From Candidatus Zhuqueibacterota bacterium (GTDB lineage Bacteria; Zhuqueibacterota; Zhuqueibacteria; Thermofontimicrobiales; Thermofontimicrobiaceae), in contig JADHVV010000011.1 in the NCBI GenBank assembly GCA_016783825.1, forward strand, positions 1 to 43,330: DNA of 43,330 bases, written 5' to 3'. A program made the position numbers and the translations under genes. Under the pieces are notes generated by a model. The model had not been told where the DNA came from. It saw only the letters and a program-made list of their open reading frames with translations, and searched no databases. This document shows positions 8,628-17,847 of the stretch, piece by piece. Numbering within the stretch: the stretch's first letter is position 1; every line of letters starts with the position of its first letter.

Positions 8628-9069
8628 GAACGCGGATTTAACGGATCGAGCGGATTTGAACGCTTTTATAAAATTTTAGGTAACTATCAAGAAACTTGAA
8701 ATTTAAGATGTGTCATTCCCGAAATCTTTTATCGGGAATCCATTTTTTATCAACGAATTGGATGTCCGATTAAAACATTCGGGCATGACAATGTGAAGAT
8801 GTTCAAGTTTCTGATATAAAATTAGGTTCGCTATTTTTGCGAATCTCTGGCACTATTCAGTGGATCCAAAAATGTCATTCTGAGGGAGCTTGCGACCGAA
8901 GAATCTCCCCAACATTCAAACTTTTGTTAAAATACACAAGATTTTTCACTTCCCAACATCACAAGTCCCATCCTTCGTTCAGAATGACATCAATTTAACG
9001 GATAGCTGAATCGTTACAATTTTAGTTAATAATCCGTGAAAATCCGTCAAATCCGTTCGATCCGTGTTC
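8628..9069. repeat. Composite nest of palindromic repeats in a 575-bp gap
   Basis: The gap 8553-9127 has no gene and is built of nested repeats. The outer arms (8628-8662 and 9031-9069) are inverted copies of a GCGGATTTAACGGATCGA-type sequence. Inside lies one element with arms TATCAAGAAACTTG (8685-8698) and CAAGTTTCTGATA (8804-8816), with an inner TGTCATTCCCG/CGGGCATGACA pair. A second element has arms TGTCATTCTGAG (8873-8884) and TCAGAATGACA (8979-8989). The first is bordered by similar direct repeats, TATAAAATTTTAGGT (about 8667) and TATAAAATTAGGT (about 8815), which hints at insertion with duplication. Confidence 0.7.
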
Positions 9070-9127
9070 CATTTTTTTTATATCGGCTTTTTAAGGTAAG
9101 GTTCAATAATAAAAAAGTGAGGTTGCC

Positions 9128-10567
9128 ATGCAAAAAACAGAAAAAAACAACAAGGTTTTTGACTTCACAAGAAGAGAATTTTTGGGAAGTTGTGCCGCTT
9201 GTGCGGCTGGTGTTTCAACCCTTTCAACATTTGGTTCATCTGCTTTAGGTCTTTCCCTCTCAAATATTTCAAATAATGAAAAGCTAAAAGTCAGGCTTGT
9301 TTTTGCACATCCTGATCCAACAAAACCCAATTGGCCCAATATCGGTTATGATTTTGCAGGACAAATACGTGATCTAACAAAAAAATTCAAAACTCAATGT
9401 AGTGATGTAGATTTTTTCCCAATTACAGTAACCTCCGGCAGCGAAGAACAGGGGAAAAAAATCTTAAAAAAAGACTCGGAAGTTGATGCTTATATTGTCT
9501 ATTTGGTGGGTTGCCTCTGGGGAGATATGTCAGAAATAATTGCTACTTCCGGCAAACCAACTATTTATGTTGATAATTTATATGCAGGATCAGGAGAATT
9601 TCTGACAAGCTTCGCAAGAGCAAAACGAGCCGGTGGCAAAGTAATCGCTGTTTCATCATCACAATTTTCAGATGTTGTTCAGGCTGTGCGATGTGTGGAT
9701 AGTCTGAAAAAATTACAAAACTCCACAATTTTAGTGGTTGGCGGAAATCCTGATAAAAAAATTAAGCCGGTTTATGGGACACAAGTGAGAAAGGTTGACT
9801 TTTCAGAGATTAATAAGGCTTACAAAAAAGCTGATCCAAATAAAATTGAAAAGTGCGCAGACCGCTGGATAAAAGAAGCCGAAAAGGTAATAGAACCACC
9901 GAGATCTGAAATTGAAAAAGCTGCCGGAATGTATTTGGCAATGTTCGATATTATGCAAAAGTATAATGCAAGAGCAATTACAGTAAATTGTCTCGGTGGT
10001 ATTTACAGCGGCAAAATGGTTGATGCTTATCCCTGTATGGGATTCATGCAGCTTAATAATGATGGTTATGTCGGCGCTTGCGAAGCGGATCAACGGTCAA
10101 CAATAACTATGTTGTTAATGACTTATTTAGCAGGACAATCCGGGTTTATTTCAGATCCTGTAATCGACACAGCAAAGAACCAGATTATTTATGCTCATTG
10201 CGTAGCGCCTACAAAAGCATACGGTCCTGATGGTCCTTCTAATCCTTACCACATCCGGGATCATTCGGAAGATCGCCGTGGGGCAAGCATTCGCTCATTA
10301 TTACCGCTTGGTGTAATGACAACTACACTTCTTTTTGATCATAATAAAAAACAGGTAATTTTTCACCAGGGAAAATCAGTGGAAAATGTTGATGAAGATA
10401 AAGCCTGTCGAACAAAGCTTGCCGTGGAAGTAAAGGGCGATGTCTATAAACTTTTAAATTATTGGGATCAGTGGGGATGGCACCGGGTGACATTTTTTGG
10501 CGATTTTAAACGGCAGGTTTATAATGTTGCTTCATTATTAGGTTTTGAAGTTGTCGAGGAAGCTTGA
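9128..10567 (+). CDS. Tat-exported protein with L-fucose/L-arabinose-isomerase-like fold
   Basis: The 479-aa protein carries a twin-arginine-type signal (FTRREFLGSCAACAAG, Arg15-Arg16) and then a two-part fold like FucI/AraA isomerases. It has an N-terminal Rossmann-like region (KVRLVFAHPDP, VDAYIVYLVGC) and a C-terminal region with CLGGIYSG, GACEADQRSTIT (Glu319 and Asp321, candidates for the metal ligands) and a later His in IYAHCVAP. Cytoplasmic family members interconvert aldoses and ketoses. An exported version is unusual and may act as an isomerase, epimerase or sugar-binding protein outside the cytoplasm. It stands alone between two repeat-rich gaps, and a second, non-exported relative lies at 36837. 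Confidence 0.75.
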   Translation: MQKTEKNNKVFDFTRREFLGSCAACAAGVSTLSTFGSSALGLSLSNISNNEKLKVRLVFAHPDPTKPNWPNIGYDFAGQIRDLTKKFKTQCSDVDFFPITVTSGSEEQGKKILKKDSEVDAYIVYLVGCLWGDMSEIIATSGKPTIYVDNLYAGSGEFLTSFARAKRAGGKVIAVSSSQFSDVVQAVRCVDSLKKLQNSTILVVGGNPDKKIKPVYGTQVRKVDFSEINKAYKKADPNKIEKCADRWIKEAEKVIEPPRSEIEKAAGMYLAMFDIMQKYNARAITVNCLGGIYSGKMVDAYPCMGFMQLNNDGYVGACEADQRSTITMLLMTYLAGQSGFISDPVIDTAKNQIIYAHCVAPTKAYGPDGPSNPYHIRDHSEDRRGASIRSLLPLGVMTTTLLFDHNKKQVIFHQGKSVENVDEDKACRTKLAVEVKGDVYKLLNYWDQWGWHRVTFFGDFKRQVYNVASLLGFEVVEEA

Positions 10568-10610
10568 GGCAATATCTGTGATGGTTTTTTCTGATGTATA
10601 ACTAATACCC

Positions 10611-10788
10611 AGCGCGACAAGTTGCAGATAATTTAACCACAAAGAACACAAAGGAGGCACAAAGCTCACAAAGTTTTTCCTTTGTTTTCTTTGCGTCCAT
10701 TGCGCCTACTCTGCGACCTTTGCGGTTAATTTTTTTTTACAAAGAAAAACAAAAACTTTTGCAAAAAAAACGAAGATTTAACTGACAA
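10611..10788 (-). repeat. Dispersed repeat, family D copy 1 (minus orientation)
   Basis: One end reads AGCGCGACAAGTTGCAG followed by TTAACCACAAAGAACAC. The other reads TTTTGCAAAAAAAACGAAG then ATTTAACTGACAAC. Inner arms TTAACCACAAAG and CTTTGCGGTTAA are inverted. Read on the minus strand, the same two ends bound the element at 18049-18320, so these are two copies of one family in opposite orientation. A 17-bp direct copy of the AGCGCGACAAGTTGCAG end recurs at 10795-10811. Confidence 0.65.
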
Positions 10789-10794
10789 CAAACT

Positions 10795-10881
10795 AGCGCG
10801 ACAAGTTGCAGTAGCAGGTGCAGTGGCTGTCCTTGTCGTAACACATATTGACAACTGCTACTGCAACTGCCACTGCTACTT
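10795..10881. repeat. GCAGTA-rich hairpin
   Basis: This is an imperfect long hairpin. The left arm (about 10801-10835) carries GTTGCAGTAGCAGGTGCAGT and the right arm (about 10849-10881) its inverted counterpart ACTGCTACTGCAACTGCCAC. It lies in the untranslated region before the TonB receptor gene, so it could form a structured leader. It is equally likely to be another palindromic repeat. Confidence 0.55.
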
Positions 10882-10962
10882 TTATCAATTATCAAATAAA
10901 TTTCATATTTAAAACTTATGAAAAAAACAACGTGCAACAATATAAAAACAGGAGGCGCCAGT

Positions 10963-13900
10963 ATGAAAAAGCATGGCTATTTTATGATTGTGCTGATCCT
11001 GACAGGTTTGGTTTTGTTCTTAAACCAGCCTGTGAGAGGAGGAGTTACTGGTAAAATTAAAGGAGTGGTGAAAGATGCCCAGACAGGGGATCCTCTGCCA
11101 GGTGTTAACATTGTAATTAACAAGGTCTGGATTAGAAATGCAGAAATGGATTTTTCAGGCAGTTTGGGTGCAGCCAGTAATATCCACGGAGAGTTTATTA
11201 TTCTGAAGGTTCCTCCTGGAATATATTCTGTTACTGGTTCCATGATGGGTTATACTTCAGTCACTCAACAAAGAGTCAACGTAAATATTGATCGAACAAC
11301 CACTGTGGATTTTATTTTAAAGGAGACTATACTGGACCTCGGTCAAGCAGTCATTGTTGAAGCTACCCGAGACCTGATACAGGTTGATGTCTCCGCAACC
11401 GAGAATTATGTGACAGCGCAGGAGTACCAAAATACACCTTTTGCCAATCGGATAGAAGATGTAATAGGATTGCAATCAGGGATTGGGGGAAATATCATTG
11501 CCGGTGATATTAAAATTCGCGAGGGTAATGCTTATGAGGTAGGATTTATGGTGGACGGTATGTCTATGGTGGATAGCAAATTCAACCGCCCGGTAATGTC
11601 CGTAAATCCGAGTATTATTCAGGAAATAAAAATTATGCGCAACGGATTTAATGCTGAATATGGTCAATCACAATCGGGTGTTATAAATGTGGTTACCAAA
11701 ACTCCCGAAGAAAAATTCCATTTTTCAATAGATTATCAATTTGAACCGGCTCATCGTCGCCATTACGGCAGAAGCCGGTACGATCCAGCCAGCCGCTGGG
11801 AGTGGCGATTATACCCGGATCAATTTGAGTCGGACAGCCTTTTTCTTAACGAGGGTAAGAATGGCGAGAAAAAATATTGGATTGGCTGGGATCAATTTGC
11901 TGAAGATTTACTCAACGATGGTGATCCAAACAATGATTTAACTGCTGAAGAGGCAAATGAATTATGGAAGTGGCGCCATCGACCTGTGGAGTACGGTAAT
12001 AAACCAGGTCATAATATGGATCTGTCATTTTCCGGAGCTGTACCCTTTATACCATGGAAGACAAAATTTCTGACCAGCTTTAAATATGAATACCACCCCT
12101 TCACCCTGCCCCAGGCAAGAGATCATTATGATGAAAAAACCTCATCTGTGAAACTTATCAATGAAATTACGCCTAATATGAAATTGACGCTTTCCGGCAT
12201 GTACACGGATGTAAAAACGATCACCCAATGGGCTTCAACCAGTCAATGGTCAGAAGAGGACATACTCTCCTATGATGGTGGCGGGAGTGATACCTATTAC
12301 CGGTTTAGTAAACCGATATTGGATCGGTATTCTGCAGTAGCCGGGATCAAGTTTGTTCATACTATTTCTTCAAAGATGTTCTATGAACTGAACCTGAATC
12401 ATTTTTCTATTGATTACCGGCTTGGTCGCGGCGACTCGTCCCGTGTGGAGGATGGCAGATATTTCCATGATCGACTTTATTTTGATCCCCATTCAGGTTG
12501 GATTTACAGGGAAAATGGTCTGGATGATGCTGTCTCCGGTCATCGAATGTGGGGAGCGCCGCATACCTGGGATAACTCATACAGCCGTCGTACATCATTT
12601 ACTGCAATGTTAAACAACCAGGTTAACGATGTAAATGAAATAAAGGCCGGTTTCGAGTTCGATTACGAACTCATTGATGAGGATCGAGTGCATTGGCGCA
12701 ATCAAGATCCTAGTAAGATATTTTTTCGAAAATATCGCGTGTTTCCGTTTAAAATAGGTGCATACATTCAGGATAAAATTGAGTTTGAGGGAATGATAGC
12801 CAACCTTGGCGTACGCTTTGATTATTTCGATACCAACACAGATCTTTATGACGTACACAGAATACTTGAACCGGATGAAAATGGCGATCCTATCTGGTAT
12901 GATGATAATTTATTTTATGCCATGAATGACGGTACTTTTCCCACCACGCGCGCAAAGCCAAAGTTTTATTTTAGCCCGCGTATTGGAATTTCTCATCCTT
13001 TATCGGCTAAAAGCAAAATCTATTTTAATTACGGACATTTTGTTCAGACAACAAGAAGTAAATACCTTTACGAAATGGCGTTGGATGGCGAGGTGATTAA
13101 GGCGCAACGATTGGGCGATCCAACTCTGGATTTTGAAAAAACGATTGCTTATGAATTGGGATATGATCAAGCCATTGGTGAAAATTTACAATTACATATC
13201 GGAACTTTTTACAAAGATTATCATGATGTGGGAGGTTTGTTGGCTTATGTTCATGCCGATCTTTCCCTGGTAACAGATGTGGCGACACAGCGGTTACATC
13301 GCGAAATTCGCGGCTTGGAAATTGAAATACGAAAAAGTTACGGAAGATGGATTACAGGATGGTTCAATTATAATATTATCAGAAAAAGTGAGGGCGATCT
13401 TTCTGTTCCGGGTCTGAACTCTGATGGACCAATTGTATTCTTCAACAAGGGTATAGGGATAGACGGCGAATTTAAAGGCGTACCACGGCAGAAAGTTGCT
13501 GATGTTGTGCCTTATGCCAGGGGAGTGGTTACTTTCAAAATTCCACCTGAATGGGGTCCGTCATGGAAAGGCATCTCATTATTAGGTAATACCTCGATGA
13601 CATGGCAATTATTTTATCAACGCGGTACACGCCATCAACATCCGAGACAAAGTTTTCGTAAGGAACATCCTGATGTATGGTTCCATGAATTGTCAAAGTA
13701 CTGGGCAAATCTTCGTCTTTCACGGCTTTTAAATTTTAAGTCTTTAGGGATCGAATTGTATATGGATGCCAGCAACGTGGTTCGTAGTAAATTCAGGTAT
13801 TTACCGGGTGGCGGTAATAGAGAAGACTATTTTGATGATCTTTATGATTCAGGACGTTTAGATCAATTGGGTACTGATAAGCTTACTGATAACCGTATTT

Positions 13901-13974
13901 TAAACACTGAATCGGATGATGTGTACTGGGCTCAATTACGGGAGTTTATATTCGGTATTAGAATATATTTATAA
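10963..13974 (+). CDS. TonB-dependent receptor with carboxypeptidase-regulatory-like domain (SusC/CirA-like)
   Basis: I choose ATG 10963 (1003 aa) because GGAGG lies at 10951-10955; an in-frame ATG at 10918 is longer but has no ribosome site and would precede the signal peptide. Residues 1-27 form the signal peptide. A carboxypeptidase-regulatory-like domain follows (GKIKGVVKDAQTGDPLPGVN, about 30-115). The plug (about 135-250) includes GFMVDGMS and AEYGQSQSGVINVVTK, and a long beta-barrel runs to the C-terminus (FIFGIRIYL). Such receptors import large or scarce ligands across the outer membrane using TonB energy. It is the first gene of a three-gene operon with the FnIII protein 13 bp downstream. 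The ligand is unknown; a glycan or glycolipid breakdown product fits the neighbours. Confidence 0.92.
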   Translation: MKKHGYFMIVLILTGLVLFLNQPVRGGVTGKIKGVVKDAQTGDPLPGVNIVINKVWIRNAEMDFSGSLGAASNIHGEFIILKVPPGIYSVTGSMMGYTSVTQQRVNVNIDRTTTVDFILKETILDLGQAVIVEATRDLIQVDVSATENYVTAQEYQNTPFANRIEDVIGLQSGIGGNIIAGDIKIREGNAYEVGFMVDGMSMVDSKFNRPVMSVNPSIIQEIKIMRNGFNAEYGQSQSGVINVVTKTPEEKFHFSIDYQFEPAHRRHYGRSRYDPASRWEWRLYPDQFESDSLFLNEGKNGEKKYWIGWDQFAEDLLNDGDPNNDLTAEEANELWKWRHRPVEYGNKPGHNMDLSFSGAVPFIPWKTKFLTSFKYEYHPFTLPQARDHYDEKTSSVKLINEITPNMKLTLSGMYTDVKTITQWASTSQWSEEDILSYDGGGSDTYYRFSKPILDRYSAVAGIKFVHTISSKMFYELNLNHFSIDYRLGRGDSSRVEDGRYFHDRLYFDPHSGWIYRENGLDDAVSGHRMWGAPHTWDNSYSRRTSFTAMLNNQVNDVNEIKAGFEFDYELIDEDRVHWRNQDPSKIFFRKYRVFPFKIGAYIQDKIEFEGMIANLGVRFDYFDTNTDLYDVHRILEPDENGDPIWYDDNLFYAMNDGTFPTTRAKPKFYFSPRIGISHPLSAKSKIYFNYGHFVQTTRSKYLYEMALDGEVIKAQRLGDPTLDFEKTIAYELGYDQAIGENLQLHIGTFYKDYHDVGGLLAYVHADLSLVTDVATQRLHREIRGLEIEIRKSYGRWITGWFNYNIIRKSEGDLSVPGLNSDGPIVFFNKGIGIDGEFKGVPRQKVADVVPYARGVVTFKIPPEWGPSWKGISLLGNTSMTWQLFYQRGTRHQHPRQSFRKEHPDVWFHELSKYWANLRLSRLLNFKSLGIELYMDASNVVRSKFRYLPGGGNREDYFDDLYDSGRLDQLGTDKLTDNRILNTESDDVYWAQLREFIFGIRIYL

Positions 13975-13976
13975 AT

Positions 13977-13983
13977 GGAGGTG
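13977..13983 (+). promoter_or_regulatory. Ribosome binding site fixing a GTG start
   Basis: GGAGGTG lies just after the receptor stop and 4 bases before GTG 13988. It decides the start of the downstream gene in favour of GTG over the upstream ATG codons, which lie inside the receptor gene. Confidence 0.7.
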
Positions 13984-13987
13984 TTTT

Positions 13988-16042
13988 GTGAATGCAAAAT
14001 ATTTTAATAAATGGATTTTTCAATCTTTAATATTTTTTATATTCCTTATCTCTGATCTTTCCGGGCAAATTAGAAGTCATGAAGTTGGTCGTTTATGGGA
14101 CACACGATGGGAGACCGGTTCCATGCGGGGATCGGGCATTGCGCCAATACGAGACCAGATGACTTATCCGGGTGCTGACTTCTTTTACCAGACCAGGAAA
14201 AATTTAACAGGGCGCGGACTCTGGATAGGAGTAAAAGATTGGACCGATAAATTTGGCACTTTTCATACTTTTTATGTATCAGAAGGCGGGCCTCTTAATA
14301 ATGATGCGACTGAATACTGTACAGCCATCTCAAATAAAAAATATTTTCGTGAACGTCTGCCTCTTGTTTATGTGAATGGGGTCAAAGAAGTTCGCCCATT
14401 GGATTGGCGAAGCGGTAGTGGTATTTATCGCAAAACAAGTCTTTCCGCAAATGAAAAAATTACCACTATCTGGACGACCAATGTTGGAATTACTGTCACC
14501 CGAAATAGTTATGCGTTTGCAAATTTAGATCATGACAGTTATCATATACTGGAGCATATTTTCGAAAATACCGGCAATGTTGATGATAATAAAAATACTA
14601 AAGAATTGGTAGGACAAAATTTGTTTGGTGTGTACTTTGGCTTTATTTTTTCTTTCATTCCCAGCAGTGATTTAGGTCATGAACGTAATGGTGGTGAAAG
14701 AGATGACTGGGTGCATTATTACGGCAATCAACCTGGAGATACGCTGCGTGGATTGTGGTACTGCTATGATGGTGATTCGCAAAGGAAAGATGGCGACGAC
14801 ATCGGCGATCCCAGCGATATAAACGGAGAATTTCTTTCACCCCAATATGTCGGCGCCGGTGTTCTTCATGCTGATACAGGATATGATAATGAAGCCGATG
14901 ATCGCAGTCAACCAGCGACTGTTAATTATTGGTCCGATCGTACGGTACGTTCCCATACAAAAGGAGATGCAGAACAAACCCTTTATTCAGAATTGAGTTC
15001 GGGAATCCAGAGCCAGGGCACTGATGAAGGGCAATATAGCTACCCCTGGGAATCAGAAGTACAAGGACCAATGGTCTATGTTGCTTTTGGTCCCTATGAT
15101 ATTCCTTATAATGAAGATGTTCGCATTGTCATCTATAATAGCGTGGGGATGATCTCTCGAAAATTGGCTATTAATTATGGTCAAAGGTGGAAAAACGGTG
15201 AGTTGACTTACAATAATTTGACTGGCGATGAAGCCAAAAATGATATTATTGCAACTGGTAGGGATTCGCTATTTATGTATGCTTCCAGGGCTGAATGGAC
15301 CTGGGAAAATGGATTGGAAGCAGTTCCTGATGGACCGTTAACCCCGGGAAATTTTAATATCAACTCTGCTCCCGGGAAGATCGAACTTCAATGGGATGCT
15401 GTTGATGATAAAGAGGGCCCAGATACAGGTGAGTTTGATTTTGCAGGTTACCGGATGTACCGTACCGAATCATTTTATACTAATGAATATTATAAAATCT
15501 GGGAGTGTGGAGGAAGCAGCGGAATTGATGTAAGCAACATTTATATTGATCGAAACGTAGAACGAGGAAAGAATTATTATTATTATGTAACAGCTTATGA
15601 CATATATGGAATTGAGTCCAGTCATTTTTATAACCGAAATTATCAAACTGCAGCCATACCTGTTTTAGCAGCACGAACTGATTTAGACTCGGTGTTTGTG
15701 GTTCCCAATCCTTTTCACGTTCAGGGTCATGTTTTTGGCGGAACTTTTGAGGAAGATTACCTGGAAGTTCCCCGGAAGGAAGATCAGATCATGTTTGTTG
15801 GACTTCCGGCTCGAGCGATTATCCGTATTTTCACAGTACATGGCGACCTGGTTGTAACTCTCCATCACCCAAATCCGGATAATCCACTGTCGATTCCGGA
15901 ATCATCTGACGAAGCCTTTTTCCAGATTACCGATAGTTGGGAGACTATGAAAAGTGGTGTTTACTTTTTTCATGTTGAAGGTTGGGATCTACAGGATAAA
16001 TTCCTGGGAACAACAACCGGCAAATTTATTGTGATTCGATAA
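13988..16042 (+). CDS. Secreted FnIII protein with C-terminal sorting-like domain
   Basis: From GTG 13988 this encodes 684 aa with a signal peptide (residues 1-26, ending near LSGQ). Residues 27-450 are a large region without a family I recognise, rich in aromatic and acidic residues (GDSQRKDGDDIGDPSDING). A fibronectin type III domain follows (about 460-545, from PGKIELQWDAVDD to YYYYVTAYDIYGIESS). The C-terminal domain (about 567-684, VFVVPNPF ... GVYFFHVEG ... GKFIVIR) resembles type IX sorting or FlgD-Ig-like modules. Tight coupling between the TonB receptor and the PorV-like gene suggests a surface ligand-binding partner playing a SusD-like role, though it is not SusD by sequence. The fragment at 66-548 is related. 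Confidence 0.8.
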   Translation: MNAKYFNKWIFQSLIFFIFLISDLSGQIRSHEVGRLWDTRWETGSMRGSGIAPIRDQMTYPGADFFYQTRKNLTGRGLWIGVKDWTDKFGTFHTFYVSEGGPLNNDATEYCTAISNKKYFRERLPLVYVNGVKEVRPLDWRSGSGIYRKTSLSANEKITTIWTTNVGITVTRNSYAFANLDHDSYHILEHIFENTGNVDDNKNTKELVGQNLFGVYFGFIFSFIPSSDLGHERNGGERDDWVHYYGNQPGDTLRGLWYCYDGDSQRKDGDDIGDPSDINGEFLSPQYVGAGVLHADTGYDNEADDRSQPATVNYWSDRTVRSHTKGDAEQTLYSELSSGIQSQGTDEGQYSYPWESEVQGPMVYVAFGPYDIPYNEDVRIVIYNSVGMISRKLAINYGQRWKNGELTYNNLTGDEAKNDIIATGRDSLFMYASRAEWTWENGLEAVPDGPLTPGNFNINSAPGKIELQWDAVDDKEGPDTGEFDFAGYRMYRTESFYTNEYYKIWECGGSSGIDVSNIYIDRNVERGKNYYYYVTAYDIYGIESSHFYNRNYQTAAIPVLAARTDLDSVFVVPNPFHVQGHVFGGTFEEDYLEVPRKEDQIMFVGLPARAIIRIFTVHGDLVVTLHHPNPDNPLSIPESSDEAFFQITDSWETMKSGVYFFHVEGWDLQDKFLGTTTGKFIVIR

Positions 16043-16053
16043 AGGAGATAAAA

Positions 16054-17094
16054 ATGAAAAAAGGAATAATTTCTATATTATTAGCGCTAATGAGCACAGC
16101 CACCTTTACCTCAGATCTATTCGCCTTTAAAAAGAAAGTGGCACAAAGCGGAATGACATATTTAGCCGTTAGTCTCGGCGCAAGAGAGAGCGCAATGGGT
16201 GATGCATCCGTAGCTGCTGTACGGGGAATTCAAGGTTGTTTTTACAATCCAGCCGTTTTAGCAGATATTAAAGGCACGGAAGGATGTATTAACCAGGTAA
16301 ATTGGCTGGTTGATACAAAACTTTACGGCATGGCAGCCGCACAATCTCTTGGTAATCTTGGAACAATCGGCTTTGATCTGGTCTATATGGATTATGGACA
16401 AATTGTCGGGACTAAAAGAGTTGATAAATCGGTTAATGACAGGGGATTTATTACGACTGGTGATATTAATGTCCAGGAATTTGCTGTTGGAGTTTCGTAT
16501 AGCCGCCGCATTAGCGATAAATTTGCATTTGGGATGAAAGTTAAATGTATCCACGAGGATCTTGGCAAAGCGGCTATTGTTGTGAAGGAAATAACAGATG
16601 ATGAAACTGGTGAGATTATTAAAATTCGCGAGGACAAGAATTGGAAACTTAATCATTGGGGCATGGATTTTGGCACCATCTATCATACAGGTTTTAAAAG
16701 CCTGGCATTTGCCATGTTCATGCAAAATTTTTCGACTGATATGAAATATTGGTATGAAGAATTCCAACTGCCGATGAGTTTGAGATTGGGCATGTCGATG
16801 GACATGACTGATTTCTTTATGGAAGATAATGAAAACCTGGCAGTCAATTTTGCTATCGATGCAATCAATCCTAATGATTATACCGAGCGCATTCATATTG
16901 GTACCGAAGTGGTTTGTTTGAAACGATTTGCTTTGCGCACCGGATATAAGTTTAATCACGATGTGGAAAGTTTTACTTTTGGAATGGGCATAAATTTTGA
17001 GATTGCCGGTTGTTCAGCCGTTCTTGATTATGGTTTTACGCGGGCGAATTATTTTAAAGATATTAACCGGTTTTCTGTTCATTTTAGTTTTTAA
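16054..17094 (+). CDS. PorV/PorQ-family outer membrane protein
   Basis: This 346-aa protein starts 11 bp after the previous stop with AAAGGAGAT upstream. It has a signal peptide and the family opening MTYLAVSLGARESAMGDASV, then GCFYNPAVLAD, and alternating beta-strands ending SRFSVHFSF-like (terminal aromatic residue). PorV-type proteins are FadL-like barrels that in Bacteroidota serve type IX secretion as shuttles for sorting-domain cargo. Its place directly after a sorting-domain protein suggests a dedicated export or surface-attachment role for that protein. No other type IX component lies in this window. Confidence 0.85.
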   Translation: MKKGIISILLALMSTATFTSDLFAFKKKVAQSGMTYLAVSLGARESAMGDASVAAVRGIQGCFYNPAVLADIKGTEGCINQVNWLVDTKLYGMAAAQSLGNLGTIGFDLVYMDYGQIVGTKRVDKSVNDRGFITTGDINVQEFAVGVSYSRRISDKFAFGMKVKCIHEDLGKAAIVVKEITDDETGEIIKIREDKNWKLNHWGMDFGTIYHTGFKSLAFAMFMQNFSTDMKYWYEEFQLPMSLRLGMSMDMTDFFMEDNENLAVNFAIDAINPNDYTERIHIGTEVVCLKRFALRTGYKFNHDVESFTFGMGINFEIAGCSAVLDYGFTRANYFKDINRFSVHFSF

Positions 17095-17128
17095 ATTTTT
17101 TTGTAACTATTCAGCTTGGTTTATTTTT

Positions 17129-17263
17129 GCCAAAAAGACACGAAGCCACGAAGTTACACAAAGAAATCCATTTCATTACGAAGTCAAATCCCGCGTTTTT
17201 GAGTGTGGTAATTTGACGCAGTTCTTTCTTTATGTTTCTTTGTGCCTTCGAGACTTCGTGGCA
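17129..17263. repeat. Inverted-repeat element (CACGAAG type)
   Basis: Arms GCCAAAAAGACACGAAGCCA (from 17129) and GCCTTCGAGACTTCGTGGCA (ending about 17264) pair imperfectly around an AT-rich centre, in the gap after the PorV-like gene. It resembles other CACAAAG/CACGAAG palindromes in this window. It may also act as a weak transcription barrier. Confidence 0.6.
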
Positions 17264-17357
17264 GAATGGTTTCATTTTTTATTAATCAAAATCAAAAAAT
17301 TAATATCCGTTTTGAATTAAACGACATAATACACTTATAAATTTATCGGAGGTTTTT

Positions 17358-17774
17358 ATGAAATTCAAACTTTTTACTATTGTAGCTATTTTTTCTGTTC
17401 TGGTCATTCTGCTCATTGGATGCAAACAAAAAGGATTGGAAGGCGCCTGGATCGGTACGGAGGTGGAAGGTGATGGTGGTGGTGAATGGACATTTACGTT
17501 TGAGGGTGAAAAATGCAAAATTGAATCAACTGATGGTCTTTGGTTTAACATGACAATAACATTAGTCGAGAATACAGACGCCAAACAAGCAGAACTTGAA
17601 GTCGATGATTCGGTTATGTCTGAAGCAGTTGGTCTTATATTAAAATCAATATATAAAATTGAAGGCAAGAAGCTAACCATTGCTGTTAATGATCCGCAAT
17701 CTAGCGATATGGTTCCTACTTCTTTTGATAAAAGTTGGGATAACCGGGTTTTTGTTTTAGAAAGGAAAAAGTAA
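17358..17774 (+). CDS. Small lipoprotein, lipocalin-like
   Basis: The 138-aa product has a lipoprotein signal with lipobox LLIGC (Cys22) and a good ribosome site (GGAGG at 17349). After the cysteine, GLEGAWIGTEVEGDGGGEWTF and later strands match the G-x-W opening of lipocalin-like extracytoplasmic domains, ending in RVFVLERKK. No catalytic residues are evident. It is probably a periplasmic lipid-anchored binding or structural protein. It is monocistronic, with repeat-filled gaps on both sides. Confidence 0.7.
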   Translation: MKFKLFTIVAIFSVLVILLIGCKQKGLEGAWIGTEVEGDGGGEWTFTFEGEKCKIESTDGLWFNMTITLVENTDAKQAELEVDDSVMSEAVGLILKSIYKIEGKKLTIAVNDPQSSDMVPTSFDKSWDNRVFVLERKK

Positions 17775-17847
17775 TAAGCTGGATATCAGGTTTTGAACTT
17801 CCTTCTATTAAGTCACTAATTTTTAATTTACTAACTTTGTTTGGTGG

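Noticed and set aside
10918-10962. Longer start for the TonB receptor at ATG 10918
   Set aside because: It has no ribosome site and would place 15 polar residues ahead of the signal peptide; ATG 10963 has GGAGG at the right distance.
10848-11054. Short + strand frame starting MTTATATATATF
   Set aside because: It is a translation of a GCAGTA-type hairpin that runs out of frame into the TonB receptor gene.
16258-16959. 233-codon open frame on the minus strand
   Set aside because: It lies wholly inside the well-supported PorV-like gene, has no ribosome site, and its translation resembles no protein.
16054-17094. A complete type IX secretion locus
   Set aside because: Only a PorV-like protein and cargo-type domains are present; no PorK/L/M/N, SprA or PorU-like gene is seen.
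17300-17680. 126-codon minus-strand frame
   Set aside because: It overlaps the lipoprotein gene, which has a good lipobox and ribosome site.
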